Shown here: in pieces, positions 1-6,802 of the stretch
How the letters are laid out: each line of letters starts with the position of its first letter
Numbering within the stretch: the first letter of the stretch is position 1
DNA from: Lachnospiraceae bacterium
GTDB taxonomy: Bacteria > Bacillota_A > Clostridia > Lachnospirales > Lachnospiraceae
DNA: 23,180 nt
Reading direction: 5' to 3'
Assembly: GCA_009774655.1 (NCBI GenBank)
Contig: VSOD01000012.1
Span: forward strand, 1-23,180
Notes under the pieces: generated by a model
What the model saw: only the letters and a program-made list of their open reading frames with translations
Told to the model about the DNA's origin: nothing
The model's database searches: none
Program-made: the position numbers and the translations under genes

Positions 1-66
1 CTCCTCTCTGTCCGGCATGACCGGGGGCTGTTCCGGGCTGTTGTCATCCTTTATTCCCGGTGATTC

Positions 67-124
67 TTACATGCAGGTCGGTTTTTTTTACATTTTTCAG
101 TGCATTATGATAAAAAGGTATAAA
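67..124 (+). promoter_or_regulatory. Candidate LytTR operator and promoter for agrB
   Basis: Two half-sites beginning ACAT start at 69 and 90, exactly 21 bp apart. A -10-like TATAAA starts at 119, 29 bp after the second half-site. The first is preceded by TTCTT. LytTR regulators (AgrA, ComE) are known to bind 9-bp direct repeats with about a 21-bp period. The same geometry recurs at 2091-2151, which is the main support. That a regulator in this window binds here is inference. The GC-rich stretch at 1-60 holds no gene I can support. Confidence 0.5.
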
Positions 125-148
125 TTATATGTAGTCGGGAGAGAAATT

Positions 149-712
149 ATGGAAAAGATAGCGCATAGGATAGCAGATATACTGGTCAGAGAGAAGATAA
201 TTAGTGGTTCTATGTTTGAGATTTATCAGTATGGATTGCTGAGAATGTTGGAAATGGGTGGAGTTATCATAACAGCGATTTTGTTATGTCTGTGCATGAA
301 TATGGTAGTGGAAGGTATTGTTTTTTTTATCTTTTTTTCACCATTACGTTCTTATCTGGGAGGAATCCATCTAAAGAAGTACTGGCATTGTTTTTTGCTA
401 TCCTGTCTGGTATTCGCATTAGTCTTAGTATCCGTAAAATATATGCTCCTAGGTGAATTTGTGATGTGGATGATTCTGATATTTTGCCTGATCCTAATCG
501 GATTGGAAGCATATGCAGAGCGAAAAAGGCAGAACAGATCATCTTTTATATGGATCATTGGTATAGTACAGATAGTGGTGCTATTAATTGCTTTTATTTG
601 TTCAGTAAAGGGCTGGGATTCTGCTATGATGGTGATATGCTGTGCTGAATTACTTGCAGGTAGTAGTAAATTAATGGAAGAGATTCGAATATATAGGATG
701 GAAAAGAAATAA
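149..712 (+). CDS. agrB: AgrB-like accessory gene regulator protease
   Basis: The protein is 187 aa, the usual AgrB length. AgrB is a membrane cysteine endopeptidase that trims and helps cyclise the AgrD pheromone precursor. The catalytic pair is visible: His74 in the motif YLGGIH and Cys81 seven residues later, the same spacing as H77/C84 in the S. aureus enzyme. Hydrophobic segments lie at about 35-65, 81-105 and in the C-terminal half. The ATG at 149 is chosen because GGGAGAG lies just upstream at a good distance; an in-frame extension to 17 would start inside the promoter. Two LytTR regulators follow, which fits a quorum-sensing role. Unusually, no agrC kinase gene is present and no Cys-containing AgrD-like precursor adjoins it, so its substrate is unknown. 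Confidence 0.9.
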   Translation: MEKIAHRIADILVREKIISGSMFEIYQYGLLRMLEMGGVIITAILLCLCMNMVVEGIVFFIFFSPLRSYLGGIHLKKYWHCFLLSCLVFALVLVSVKYMLLGEFVMWMILIFCLILIGLEAYAERKRQNRSSFIWIIGIVQIVVLLIAFICSVKGWDSAMMVICCAELLAGSSKLMEEIRIYRMEKK

Positions 713-1023
713 GCCGGGAACAGGTTTATGTATGGATCGTATTTTTATACACCAGTTTACAACTTTATATATGGACTCCTTGTCTCAAACGCAGATGTTT
801 CAAAACAATTACGATAGCATTTGATTTTATGTGGGTTTCGATGTTTCATGCCAAGATTACATAAAATATTTGTTGCCGTATCTGTTTACTCAGAGCAAAT
901 CGGGGGTTCTGCACATTGGAACCTTGATACCCGGAAAATGTCTCTTTTTATAAGGAAACCGTTTCATTGTGCTGTAGCTGACACTGGTGAGATTGACAAG
1001 CATCTCGAATGGAGGTATAGAGG
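713..1023. other. Intergenic region with degraded coding sequence
   Basis: This 311-bp gap holds the repeat at 746-903 and no intact gene. A frame through the repeat (about 826-951) reads like protein, including YIKYLLPYLF, but has no usable start and stops at 949-951. A 29-codon frame from 728 to 817 has no Cys, so it is a poor AgrD candidate. I see no clear terminator after agrB; the LytTR gene downstream could be co-transcribed with it. Confidence 0.4.
746..903 (+). repeat. Dispersed direct repeat, copy A
   Basis: About 158 bp matching 11312-11468 in the same orientation at roughly three quarters of positions. The first 25 bases are identical, as is a TGTTGCCGTATCTG block. In both copies one frame encodes YI(K/N)YLLPYLF, so the repeat is probably a decayed coding fragment rather than a regulatory element. 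The two copies bracket the LytTR genes and the whole injection-toxin cassette. Confidence 0.75.
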
Positions 1024-1752
1024 ATGAATATTGCAGTATGTGATGATGATACAGGTATGATAGAGACGTTAACAGCAATGCTCTATGAGACTGCGGATAT
1101 TCATGGAATCAGTATCAGATGCAGTATATTCTTTGATGGTATGTCTGTGATAGAAGCGGTCAAAGGGCAGGGTATATACTTTGATTTGATTTATATGGAT
1201 ATAAAAATGTGTGGCATGAGCGGAATACAGACTGCACAGGCTATAAGAGATATAGGTGTTCTTAACTTGATTGTTTTTATTTCTGCCTACGAAGAATATA
1301 TGACTGAATTGTTTTGGGTGGAACCGTTTCGGTTTCTGAGAAAACCTATTGATATGGTAGAATTTCGAAATGTATTCCTCGCTGCCTGTAGGAGGATAAA
1401 CAGAACTGCCGGGTATTATACTTTTTTCTTTAATAAGACAATATATAAGATACCTTTTGACAGGATTATTTACTTTGAAAGCAGGGACAGAGTTATATAT
1501 ATCTGCACCGTAGGAAGCAGAAACGCGTTAGAAATAGATAAATTCTATGGAAAGATGAAAGATGTTGAAAGGCAGGTTACATCCATGGATAACCGATTCC
1601 TGCGTATCCATCAGTCTTTTCTTGTAAATTTTGATCATATAAAAAGAACTACCTATACAGAAGTGGAAATGTTTGGCGGAAGAAGGCTGCAGATCAGTAA
1701 AGATCGACAGAAGAGTGTAAGAGACCGTCTCTGCGTGCTGCTTAATGGATAA
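1024..1752 (+). CDS. LytTR-family response regulator (first paralogue)
   Basis: The 242-aa protein has a CheY-like receiver domain (about 1-120) and a LytTR DNA-binding domain (about 138-240). The acidic cluster is D7-D9, the phospho-acceptor is D59 in YMD, the switch Ser is S87, and the conserved Lys is K107 in RFLRKP. The LytTR part has the typical FDRIIYFES and FLRIHQSFLVN signatures. ATG 1024 follows GGAGG at a good distance. The protein is more than half identical to the one at 2516-3316. It lies downstream of agrB without a histidine kinase, so the activating kinase must be elsewhere or the regulator acts unphosphorylated. A terminator follows at 1869. It is a likely controller of the candidate operators at 67 and 2091. 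Confidence 0.93.
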   Translation: MNIAVCDDDTGMIETLTAMLYETADIHGISIRCSIFFDGMSVIEAVKGQGIYFDLIYMDIKMCGMSGIQTAQAIRDIGVLNLIVFISAYEEYMTELFWVEPFRFLRKPIDMVEFRNVFLAACRRINRTAGYYTFFFNKTIYKIPFDRIIYFESRDRVIYICTVGSRNALEIDKFYGKMKDVERQVTSMDNRFLRIHQSFLVNFDHIKRTTYTEVEMFGGRRLQISKDRQKSVRDRLCVLLNG

Positions 1753-1868
1753 AATAATATGTCCGGCTCTGCTCCCAGACATTCCCGCAGATCAGTGTTT
1801 ACATATATATTTGCTCAATAAAGTATTTCTTCTTTGGTAGGGCGATCAGACATGTTGTCCTATTATCT

Positions 1869-1894
1869 TGTCTCTATTGTAAGAGACATTTTTT
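1869..1894 (+). terminator. Rho-independent terminator after first LytTR gene
   Basis: A perfect 7-bp stem (TGTCTCT / AGAGACA, loop ATTGTA) is followed directly by six Ts. It lies about 115 bp after the stop of the first LytTR gene and separates it from the second regulator's transcript. Confidence 0.75.
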
Positions 1895-2090
1895 CTATAC
1901 AATTTATTGAATTTCCCACAAGTACATTTAAAAATAGCCCATAGTATGAATCTTTCTGGCTGAGACTGATTCAGGTTGCTCCATTTCTGTTTCAGTTGTA
2001 ACAGGGAGCCGGGCAGCTTCATGAGACGCATCAAATTATTTCAGTCATACAGAGCAGGATAGGAGAATCTGACATAATGGTATCAGATAA

Positions 2091-2151
2091 TTCTTACATA
2101 TAGAGCAATAGTTTCAACATAAAGTTATTCTCCGGCCGGTTAGAGTATATA
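2091..2151 (+). promoter_or_regulatory. Candidate LytTR operator and promoter (second copy)
   Basis: TTCTTACAT begins at 2091; its ACAT starts at 2096 and a second ACAT at 2117, a 21-bp period. A TATATA hexamer starts at 2146, 29 bp after the second half-site. Both distances equal those upstream of agrB (69, 90, 119), and the 5' half-site matches over nine bases including the leading TTCTT. This would drive the leader and second LytTR gene. Confidence 0.55.
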
Positions 2152-2224
2152 TTTTGTTATAGAATAGTCTGCTTATTGGAGCCGGAATTCAGAGAAGGAA
2201 CTTTCTGATTTTAGAGGATATTTG

Positions 2225-2347
2225 ATGCGGTGGATGCAAGAAGGTAAAAATATAGGGAGGTATTACCTATATCAGCCTGATGGTGCAGACGGATCATCAG
2301 GTTGCTTTTTGCCATGTACCGACAAGATAAAAGGCTGCATTTCGTAA
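2225..2347 (+). CDS. Possible 40-aa small peptide
   Basis: A 40-codon frame from ATG 2225 is preceded by AGAGGA at good spacing and lies about 75 bp downstream of the candidate promoter. The product has Cys at 27, 31 and 38 (CFLPC motif) in its C-terminal half. It could be a peptide precursor for the AgrB protease, but it lacks the usual AgrD amphipathic N-terminal helix and acidic tail, and a hairpin lies within it. It may equally be a chance frame. Confidence 0.2.
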   Translation: MRWMQEGKNIGRYYLYQPDGADGSSGCFLPCTDKIKGCIS

Positions 2348-2515
2348 AATCTCGGGCAGGCATATTTTGTGTGGAAGAGGAGTATTTGTATGGGATAGCA
2401 TTTCCCCCGGCTCATTTCATCTATGTATTTGACAGAAAAAAAGTTCTTCTGCTTGCGGTGTTTTAGCAGGGAGAAGCCGTTTGCATGAGTTCAGCATGTG
2501 GAAAGGAGATGGGTC

Positions 2516-3316
2516 TTGGCAACACAGCAGATGAAATGGACAATCAACATTGCGATCTGTGATGATGACAGAATTGAGACAGGTATAGTGGAAGAGATGC
2601 TCCGAATGGTTGCTTCTGAGCAGGGCATTAAGATTAATTGTGATGTATTTTTCGATGGGGCTTCTTTATTAGAAGCTATCAGAGACCAGGGAATGTGCTT
2701 TGAATTGGTGTATATGGATATCATGATGAAAGATATGGATGGTATCCATACTGCACAGGTTCTCAGGGAAATGAGTATCCCGGCATTGATTGTCTATATT
2801 TCCGCGTATGAAGATTATCTGATAGAGTTGTTCTGCACAGAACCGTTCCGGTTTCTTAAGAAACCTTTAAATGTAGAAGAATTTAGTAAAGTTTTCTTTA
2901 ATGCATATGAGAGGATACGTAGGACAGCATATTATTTTACCTTTTCTTATAACAGGGTATTATATAAGATGCCTTTTGACAGGATTGTTTACTTTGAAAG
3001 TAATGACAGAGTTATCTCCATTCATATGGAAGGAGAAGATAACGGCACAATGCCGGATAGATTTTATGGCAAAATGAACGACGTTGATAATTATATATCT
3101 TCAATGAACAAGCGCTTCCTGAGGATACACCAATCATTTCTTGTAAACTTTGATCAGATAAAGAAGTTCGCTTATACAAATGTAACGATGCTGGATGGCA
3201 GCAAGCTGAAGATCAGTGGTGAGCGCCAGAAGAGTGTGAAGGAGTGCTTTTATGCTCTTCTGGGGAAGCGTGGAGAAAATGCGATGTATAGTTTTCCATG
3301 CGCTGAAGGGCAGTGA
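2516..3316 (+). CDS. LytTR-family response regulator (second paralogue)
   Basis: A receiver plus LytTR DNA-binding protein of about 266 aa. From the TTG start, the acidic cluster is D16-D18, the phospho-acceptor is D68 in YMD, and the receiver Lys lies in FRFLKKP; the LytTR domain fills roughly residues 147-250, with FLRIHQSFLVN conserved. I prefer TTG 2516 because GGAG at 2505-2508 lies 7 nt upstream; GTG 2498 has that motif inside the gene and ATG 2531 is too far from it. It aligns without gaps to the first regulator over most of its length, a clear tandem duplication with divergence. It adds a short C-terminal tail. It immediately precedes the spike-toxin cassette and probably controls it. 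Confidence 0.92.
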   Translation: MATQQMKWTINIAICDDDRIETGIVEEMLRMVASEQGIKINCDVFFDGASLLEAIRDQGMCFELVYMDIMMKDMDGIHTAQVLREMSIPALIVYISAYEDYLIELFCTEPFRFLKKPLNVEEFSKVFFNAYERIRRTAYYFTFSYNRVLYKMPFDRIVYFESNDRVISIHMEGEDNGTMPDRFYGKMNDVDNYISSMNKRFLRIHQSFLVNFDQIKKFAYTNVTMLDGSKLKISGERQKSVKECFYALLGKRGENAMYSFPCAEGQ

Positions 3317-3789
3317 TTAGTGAAATTATAAAACGGATAGTATTTATGCCGGATGGTAATTCTATCATTGCTTCATACTATGAGTAACGGAGCACACTTA
3401 ATAAATTGATACCGTTTAATTATAGAAGATTATCACACTATTTGCGAAAGCGGGGCGAGGGAAAGTAATTTACCATGCAGTGTGCTGCGTTAGGAGAAGG
3501 TAAGTTGACAGGTGTTATTTGATATCGCAGCAAACCGTGCGGTATATGGTAGATACAGAATTGCATGGATAAAAAGAAACAACACTTAAAAATGAGAGTA
3601 AGTGAAACATGTTCTACAAATTGTTTTGGTATTAGTCACCAAAAGCGTTGATAGTATTTGTAAAATCGTACATTAGATTTGTCAAACTCCAATTATTGAT
3701 ATAGTGGTCCAAACAATTCCATGAATCAAAAAAATAATCACTAATACATTTATTAATTAGCACCATTGTTTTAAAGGAGTCAGACTGCG
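3317..3789. other. Intergenic region upstream of injection cassette
   Basis: A 473-bp AT-rich region with no credible gene. A possible promoter lies at 3679-3705 (TTGTCA, 15-bp spacer, TATAGT); the spacer is short and suggests an activator-dependent promoter. An ACAT half-site-like sequence begins at 3670, 30 bp before the TATAGT, but I cannot find its 21-bp partner. No strong terminator follows the LytTR gene; only a weak ATAGTAT/ATACTAT inverted pair is seen near 3347-3383. Confidence 0.35.
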
Positions 3790-5457
3790 GTGAAAGAAAA
3801 TTTTTACAGGGTAAATGAGATACAGATACATGTAAATATCCCCATAGGACAGATTATAAGCCTGAGTATCAGAGAAAGGGTGAATGCCCATACTGTAGCT
3901 GAGATAGTGGCGGAAAGTGAGGCTGGAAGCTTAAATGTTGCAGCGTCACAGCTTAACAGCCAGCCGATAGCAGTCACAGCCATGAAGGATGGAGATAAAA
4001 AGGTGCTTTTCTTCGGGGTTATTGGACAAGTACGGATTGCCAGGGAGGCGGGCTATGAGACTATATATGTCAGGGCATATTCTTTGTCATGGCTCATGGA
4101 CCTGGAAAAAAAGAGCAGATCATTTCAAGGCGATACGTCTATTTTGCATTTACTTTGCAAAGTCAGCAGTGAAAATGCTTTTTCCATACAGTGCTTCGCA
4201 AAGGATCAGATGACAGGGGCTCCTTTTATACAGTACAGGGAGACAGATTGGGAGTTTATGGTAAGGCTTTCGACCCATCTGCAGACATTACTGTACCCTG
4301 CAGGAGGTCATGAGGGAAAAGGTTTGTATCTGGGGATGCAGGAACAGGAGGAGCCGTTGGAGATAGTCCCGCTGTATGAGAAATGGAGGGTAGACGCGGA
4401 GTATATGCGGATAGTGGATCATGATGTCTGCAGGGCTGTCTACTATGAAGTAATGAGTGGACAGGTTTTCCATCTTGGGCAGAGTGTCTGCTATGATACC
4501 AGAATCCTGTGGCCTTTTGAGGTAGAAATGATTTTACAGAATGGGATGCTGCATTGTATATCAAAACTGATGGAAAGAGGTCATCAAAAAATACCAGTCC
4601 GGTACTGTCCTCATATCAAAGGAGCAGACTTGTCAGGCACAGTATTAAAAAGGAAGGATGAAACAGTATATATCCATCTGGATATAGATAAGGAGCAGGA
4701 AATCAGCAGTGCTTATGAGTATCCATGGTTTCCAGAACATGGAAATCTGGTTTACTGTATGCCGGAAGAAGGGAGCATGGTAAGATTGCATATCAGTGGT
4801 AAGGACGAACGGGATGCAGTATGCATTGGTTGTGTGCGTCAAGGTGGGAAAAACAGTAAGGAATTTTTGGAGCCTGCCAATCGCTGGTTCGTGACGGCCC
4901 AAAATAAAAAGCTGGTTCTGCGTCCTTCTCTTATGGAATTGACCGGAGATGGAGGAGACTCAGTGTTGTCAATAAATGATGCTGAAGGAAATATTCTTAA
5001 AAGCAGTGGGGGAATTTCAATTCAAGCTAAAGGATGTGTGGCTATCCAGGGAACGGAAGTAACCATGAATGCACCGAAGGAGATAACAGCTGTTAAGAGG
5101 GAACTGGGTGAACCTGCCGTAGTCAATATCTGCTACAATCTGGATGCAACGGGAAAACAGACAGAATTTAATAATCTTCCAGCTCTGAGTATGCGGACAG
5201 TTTCCGGGAGTAGCAGTACCATTGGAGGACAGGTGCAGATGTCAGAAGAAGATCTGGCGGATAAAAAGGAGAAAGCGAAAAAACTCCGGTTTGAACTGCA
5301 GGAGCTGTTCAGAAAGGAAAAGGAGAAAAACAGTTATGAATTGGGAGATTCCATTATTAAGATTATATCGGCAATTCCACAGTGCAGTGAATCTGACCAG
5401 ATATCCCGGATAGCAATGGGGTTTAGACCGGTAGCCGGATGTATGGGAGGAGAATGA
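3790..5457 (+). CDS. VgrG/gpD-like spike protein 1
   Basis: The 555-aa protein resembles Firmicutes VgrG/Pvc8-type (phage late control gene D) spikes of contractile injection systems. A gpD-like base spans about 1-270 with the family motif ETDWEF at 151-156. A gp5-like OB-fold follows, recognisable by YPW (311) and YCMPEEG (C323), and then a short repetitive beta-rich stretch (about 365-440) that likely starts a spike needle. The C-terminal tail (about 475-555) is charged and helical, unlike spike 2. The GTG start follows AAAGGAG by 10 nt. It is first in a tightly spaced run through 11237. It lacks an obvious enzymatic domain, so it is probably a carrier. Homology to the spike family is clear; secretion by an injection machine is inference because no sheath or tube genes are in the window. 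Confidence 0.82.
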   Translation: MKENFYRVNEIQIHVNIPIGQIISLSIRERVNAHTVAEIVAESEAGSLNVAASQLNSQPIAVTAMKDGDKKVLFFGVIGQVRIAREAGYETIYVRAYSLSWLMDLEKKSRSFQGDTSILHLLCKVSSENAFSIQCFAKDQMTGAPFIQYRETDWEFMVRLSTHLQTLLYPAGGHEGKGLYLGMQEQEEPLEIVPLYEKWRVDAEYMRIVDHDVCRAVYYEVMSGQVFHLGQSVCYDTRILWPFEVEMILQNGMLHCISKLMERGHQKIPVRYCPHIKGADLSGTVLKRKDETVYIHLDIDKEQEISSAYEYPWFPEHGNLVYCMPEEGSMVRLHISGKDERDAVCIGCVRQGGKNSKEFLEPANRWFVTAQNKKLVLRPSLMELTGDGGDSVLSINDAEGNILKSSGGISIQAKGCVAIQGTEVTMNAPKEITAVKRELGEPAVVNICYNLDATGKQTEFNNLPALSMRTVSGSSSTIGGQVQMSEEDLADKKEKAKKLRFELQELFRKEKEKNSYELGDSIIKIISAIPQCSESDQISRIAMGFRPVAGCMGGE

Positions 5458-5458
5458 G

Positions 5459-5692
5459 ATGGGGTCTTCAGTAATGAATGGGGCAATAGGAAAGAGCCCG
5501 GCGATTGATAGGATCAATCAGATGACAGCAGAAGAAATGGGGAGCAGAACGACTGCCCGGATAGAGGAATGTGTCTGTAGGAATGGATCCGCGAAATATA
5601 TGTCAGCGAATGTTTCTTTTTCCGCGTGTAAGGATGCATTGAAAAGTTATATTGAAGCATCAGTTGGGGAGGGTGGAAATGCTGATCTTTGA
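5459..5692 (+). CDS. Small protein of unknown function in spike operon
   Basis: The 77-aa protein has ATG 5459 well placed after GGGAGGAG and one base after the upstream stop. It has two Cys near the middle (VC in an ECVCRN context) and one more near residue 57, and no signal peptide or membrane segment. I do not recognise it. It overlaps the next gene by 14 bp, implying translational coupling. Its position right after a spike gene suggests a small structural or chaperone component, but this rests on context only. Confidence 0.65.
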   Translation: MGSSVMNGAIGKSPAIDRINQMTAEEMGSRTTARIEECVCRNGSAKYMSANVSFSACKDALKSYIEASVGEGGNADL

Positions 5693-6185
5693 AGAACAGT
5701 TAATTGTGGATATCCCGGAAGCTTTCCGAATGATGACTATAGACAGGATAGATGGTATGTATCCCTGTGACGAAAAGCCGCAGATTATACTGGAGGATGA
5801 AGAAACACACAGATTTTGTACATTTTCTCTTTTTGAGGGACAGATTCTTTTTGATCAGCAGGTGGAATATGCGATCCGGCTTATTTCAAGAACTGTGATC
5901 AGTTTGTATCCTTCTTCATTGTTAGAAGATGTGGAGCTTTTGAACTGTAAAGAAGGCAGATGCGGATGGTTTTCCTTCCGGACGATGTGGGATCAGGACT
6001 GGCTTTATAACGTTATGTACATTTATCCGGTTAACAGCCGCATGATGTTTGGTACCATGGGATGCGGCATAGGGGATGGGCCAGGGAAGGAACAGTTTAA
6101 GGCTGTCATGGGTTCCTTGCAGGCTGTAAGGAAAAGTTCCCCACATAGAATACTGGGAAAAGAGCCGTATAGATGCAGAATATAG
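5679..6185 (+). CDS. DcrB-fold protein, putative effector/spike adaptor 1
   Basis: The 168-aa cytosolic protein has the pattern of the DcrB/DUF1795 (Mog1/PsbP-like) fold: an opening strand with IPEAF and MM, YPCDEKPQ at 28-35, a helical middle ending in LYPSS, WFSF at 97-100, then YNVMY and a closing helix. DUF1795 proteins include the Eag chaperones that load T6SS effectors onto VgrG; I infer the same job here. ATG 5679 is chosen for the GGGGAGGG site just upstream; an earlier ATG at 5652 has no such site. It is paralogous in layout to the following gene. The assignment rests on motif pattern only and the family is divergent. Confidence 0.55.
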   Translation: MLIFEEQLIVDIPEAFRMMTIDRIDGMYPCDEKPQIILEDEETHRFCTFSLFEGQILFDQQVEYAIRLISRTVISLYPSSLLEDVELLNCKEGRCGWFSFRTMWDQDWLYNVMYIYPVNSRMMFGTMGCGIGDGPGKEQFKAVMGSLQAVRKSSPHRILGKEPYRCRI

Positions 6186-6189
6186 AAGC

Positions 6190-6798
6190 ATGAGGAAGTG
6201 GAATGTAGATATGAAAGAAGGAGAGTTTATTGATGAGAAGATTCATGCCCTAAGGGAAAACTATCGTATCAGGACAGCAGAGTATGACCTGTGTACGGAT
6301 TTTATCCGGTTTCATACAAGAAGTATCCGTTTTCGTTGGTTTTCGTTGTTTGATGGCCTGTTCCGCATCCTGTTACCGGAAGATTTTACAGTAATGCCAA
6401 AACAGATTGCTGCGGCCAGGTATCCATGCAGATATCGGCCTCCTGTTATCTTATCTGGGCCTGGTTATGATGAGGATTTTGGTTTCCATCTGATAAAAGA
6501 TGAACCGGGGGATCTGGATAGTTTGATCAGGCAGATGAGGGACAGCTTTCTTCGTCATGCACCGGAGACCGTGATCTACGGGCAGGGACATATCAACTTG
6601 GAAGAAATGGATGGTGTTTGGTTTGAATATAAAAATTTTACGCTGGATGAGGAGACTTATGGTGTGCAGTTTTTGATCCGTTCTGATGCAGATATATTAG
6701 CCGGGGTATTTAACAGCAGGATGATGTTTTATGATGAATGGAAACCGTTAGTTCCAAAAATATTGGAGCAGATAAAGGGGAAAGGGGAAAGATACTGA
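6190..6798 (+). CDS. DcrB-fold protein, putative effector/spike adaptor 2
   Basis: About 202 aa. It repeats the plan of the previous gene with a 50-residue N-terminal extension: LLPEDF then RYPCRYRPP (77-85), a central helix ending in PETVIY, GVWFEY (142-147) and a closing helix ending in EQI. The shared YP...P and WF.(F/Y) motifs make the two proteins likely paralogues with a DcrB/Mog1-like fold. The start is uncertain: ATG 6190 has little ribosome site, while ATG 6211 follows GAGGAAG at a slightly long 12 nt. Its place between two spike genes suggests that each spike has its own adaptor (adaptor 1 with spike 1, adaptor 2 with spike 2), which is inference. Confidence 0.55.
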   Translation: MRKWNVDMKEGEFIDEKIHALRENYRIRTAEYDLCTDFIRFHTRSIRFRWFSLFDGLFRILLPEDFTVMPKQIAAARYPCRYRPPVILSGPGYDEDFGFHLIKDEPGDLDSLIRQMRDSFLRHAPETVIYGQGHINLEEMDGVWFEYKNFTLDEETYGVQFLIRSDADILAGVFNSRMMFYDEWKPLVPKILEQIKGKGERY

Positions 6799-6802
6799 AC
6801 AG

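Larger units (their letters stand above)
1895..2515. other. Long leader/intergenic region before second regulator
   Basis: No confident gene. It contains the candidate promoter at 2091-2151, the small frame at 2225-2347 and a hairpin (CCTGATG at 2276-2282 pairing with CATCAGG at 2295-2301, then GCTTTTT). A second overlapping 50-codon frame runs from ATG 2314 to 2466 without a good ribosome site. A minus-strand frame at 1846-2034 is Lys/Asn-rich and matches nothing I know. If the promoter is used, the second regulator has an unusually long leader of about 350 nt. Confidence 0.35.

Noticed and set aside
28..46. Tandem GGGCTGTT repeat near the left edge
   Set aside because: Only two 8-base copies, with no further repeat or palindrome to give it meaning.
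17..148. N-terminal extension of the AgrB frame
   Set aside because: It would begin before the candidate operator and lacks a ribosome site; AgrB length and the GGGAGAG site fit the ATG at 149.
728..817. 29-codon frame after agrB as agrD
   Set aside because: No Cys or Ser thiolactone/lactone motif flanked by an acidic tail, and no good ribosome site; it lies in the decayed repeat.
1846..2034. Minus-strand 62-aa frame between the two LytTR genes
   Set aside because: It overlaps the terminator of the first regulator, is Lys/Asn-rich and resembles no family; no ribosome site. Mentioned only in the intergenic entry.
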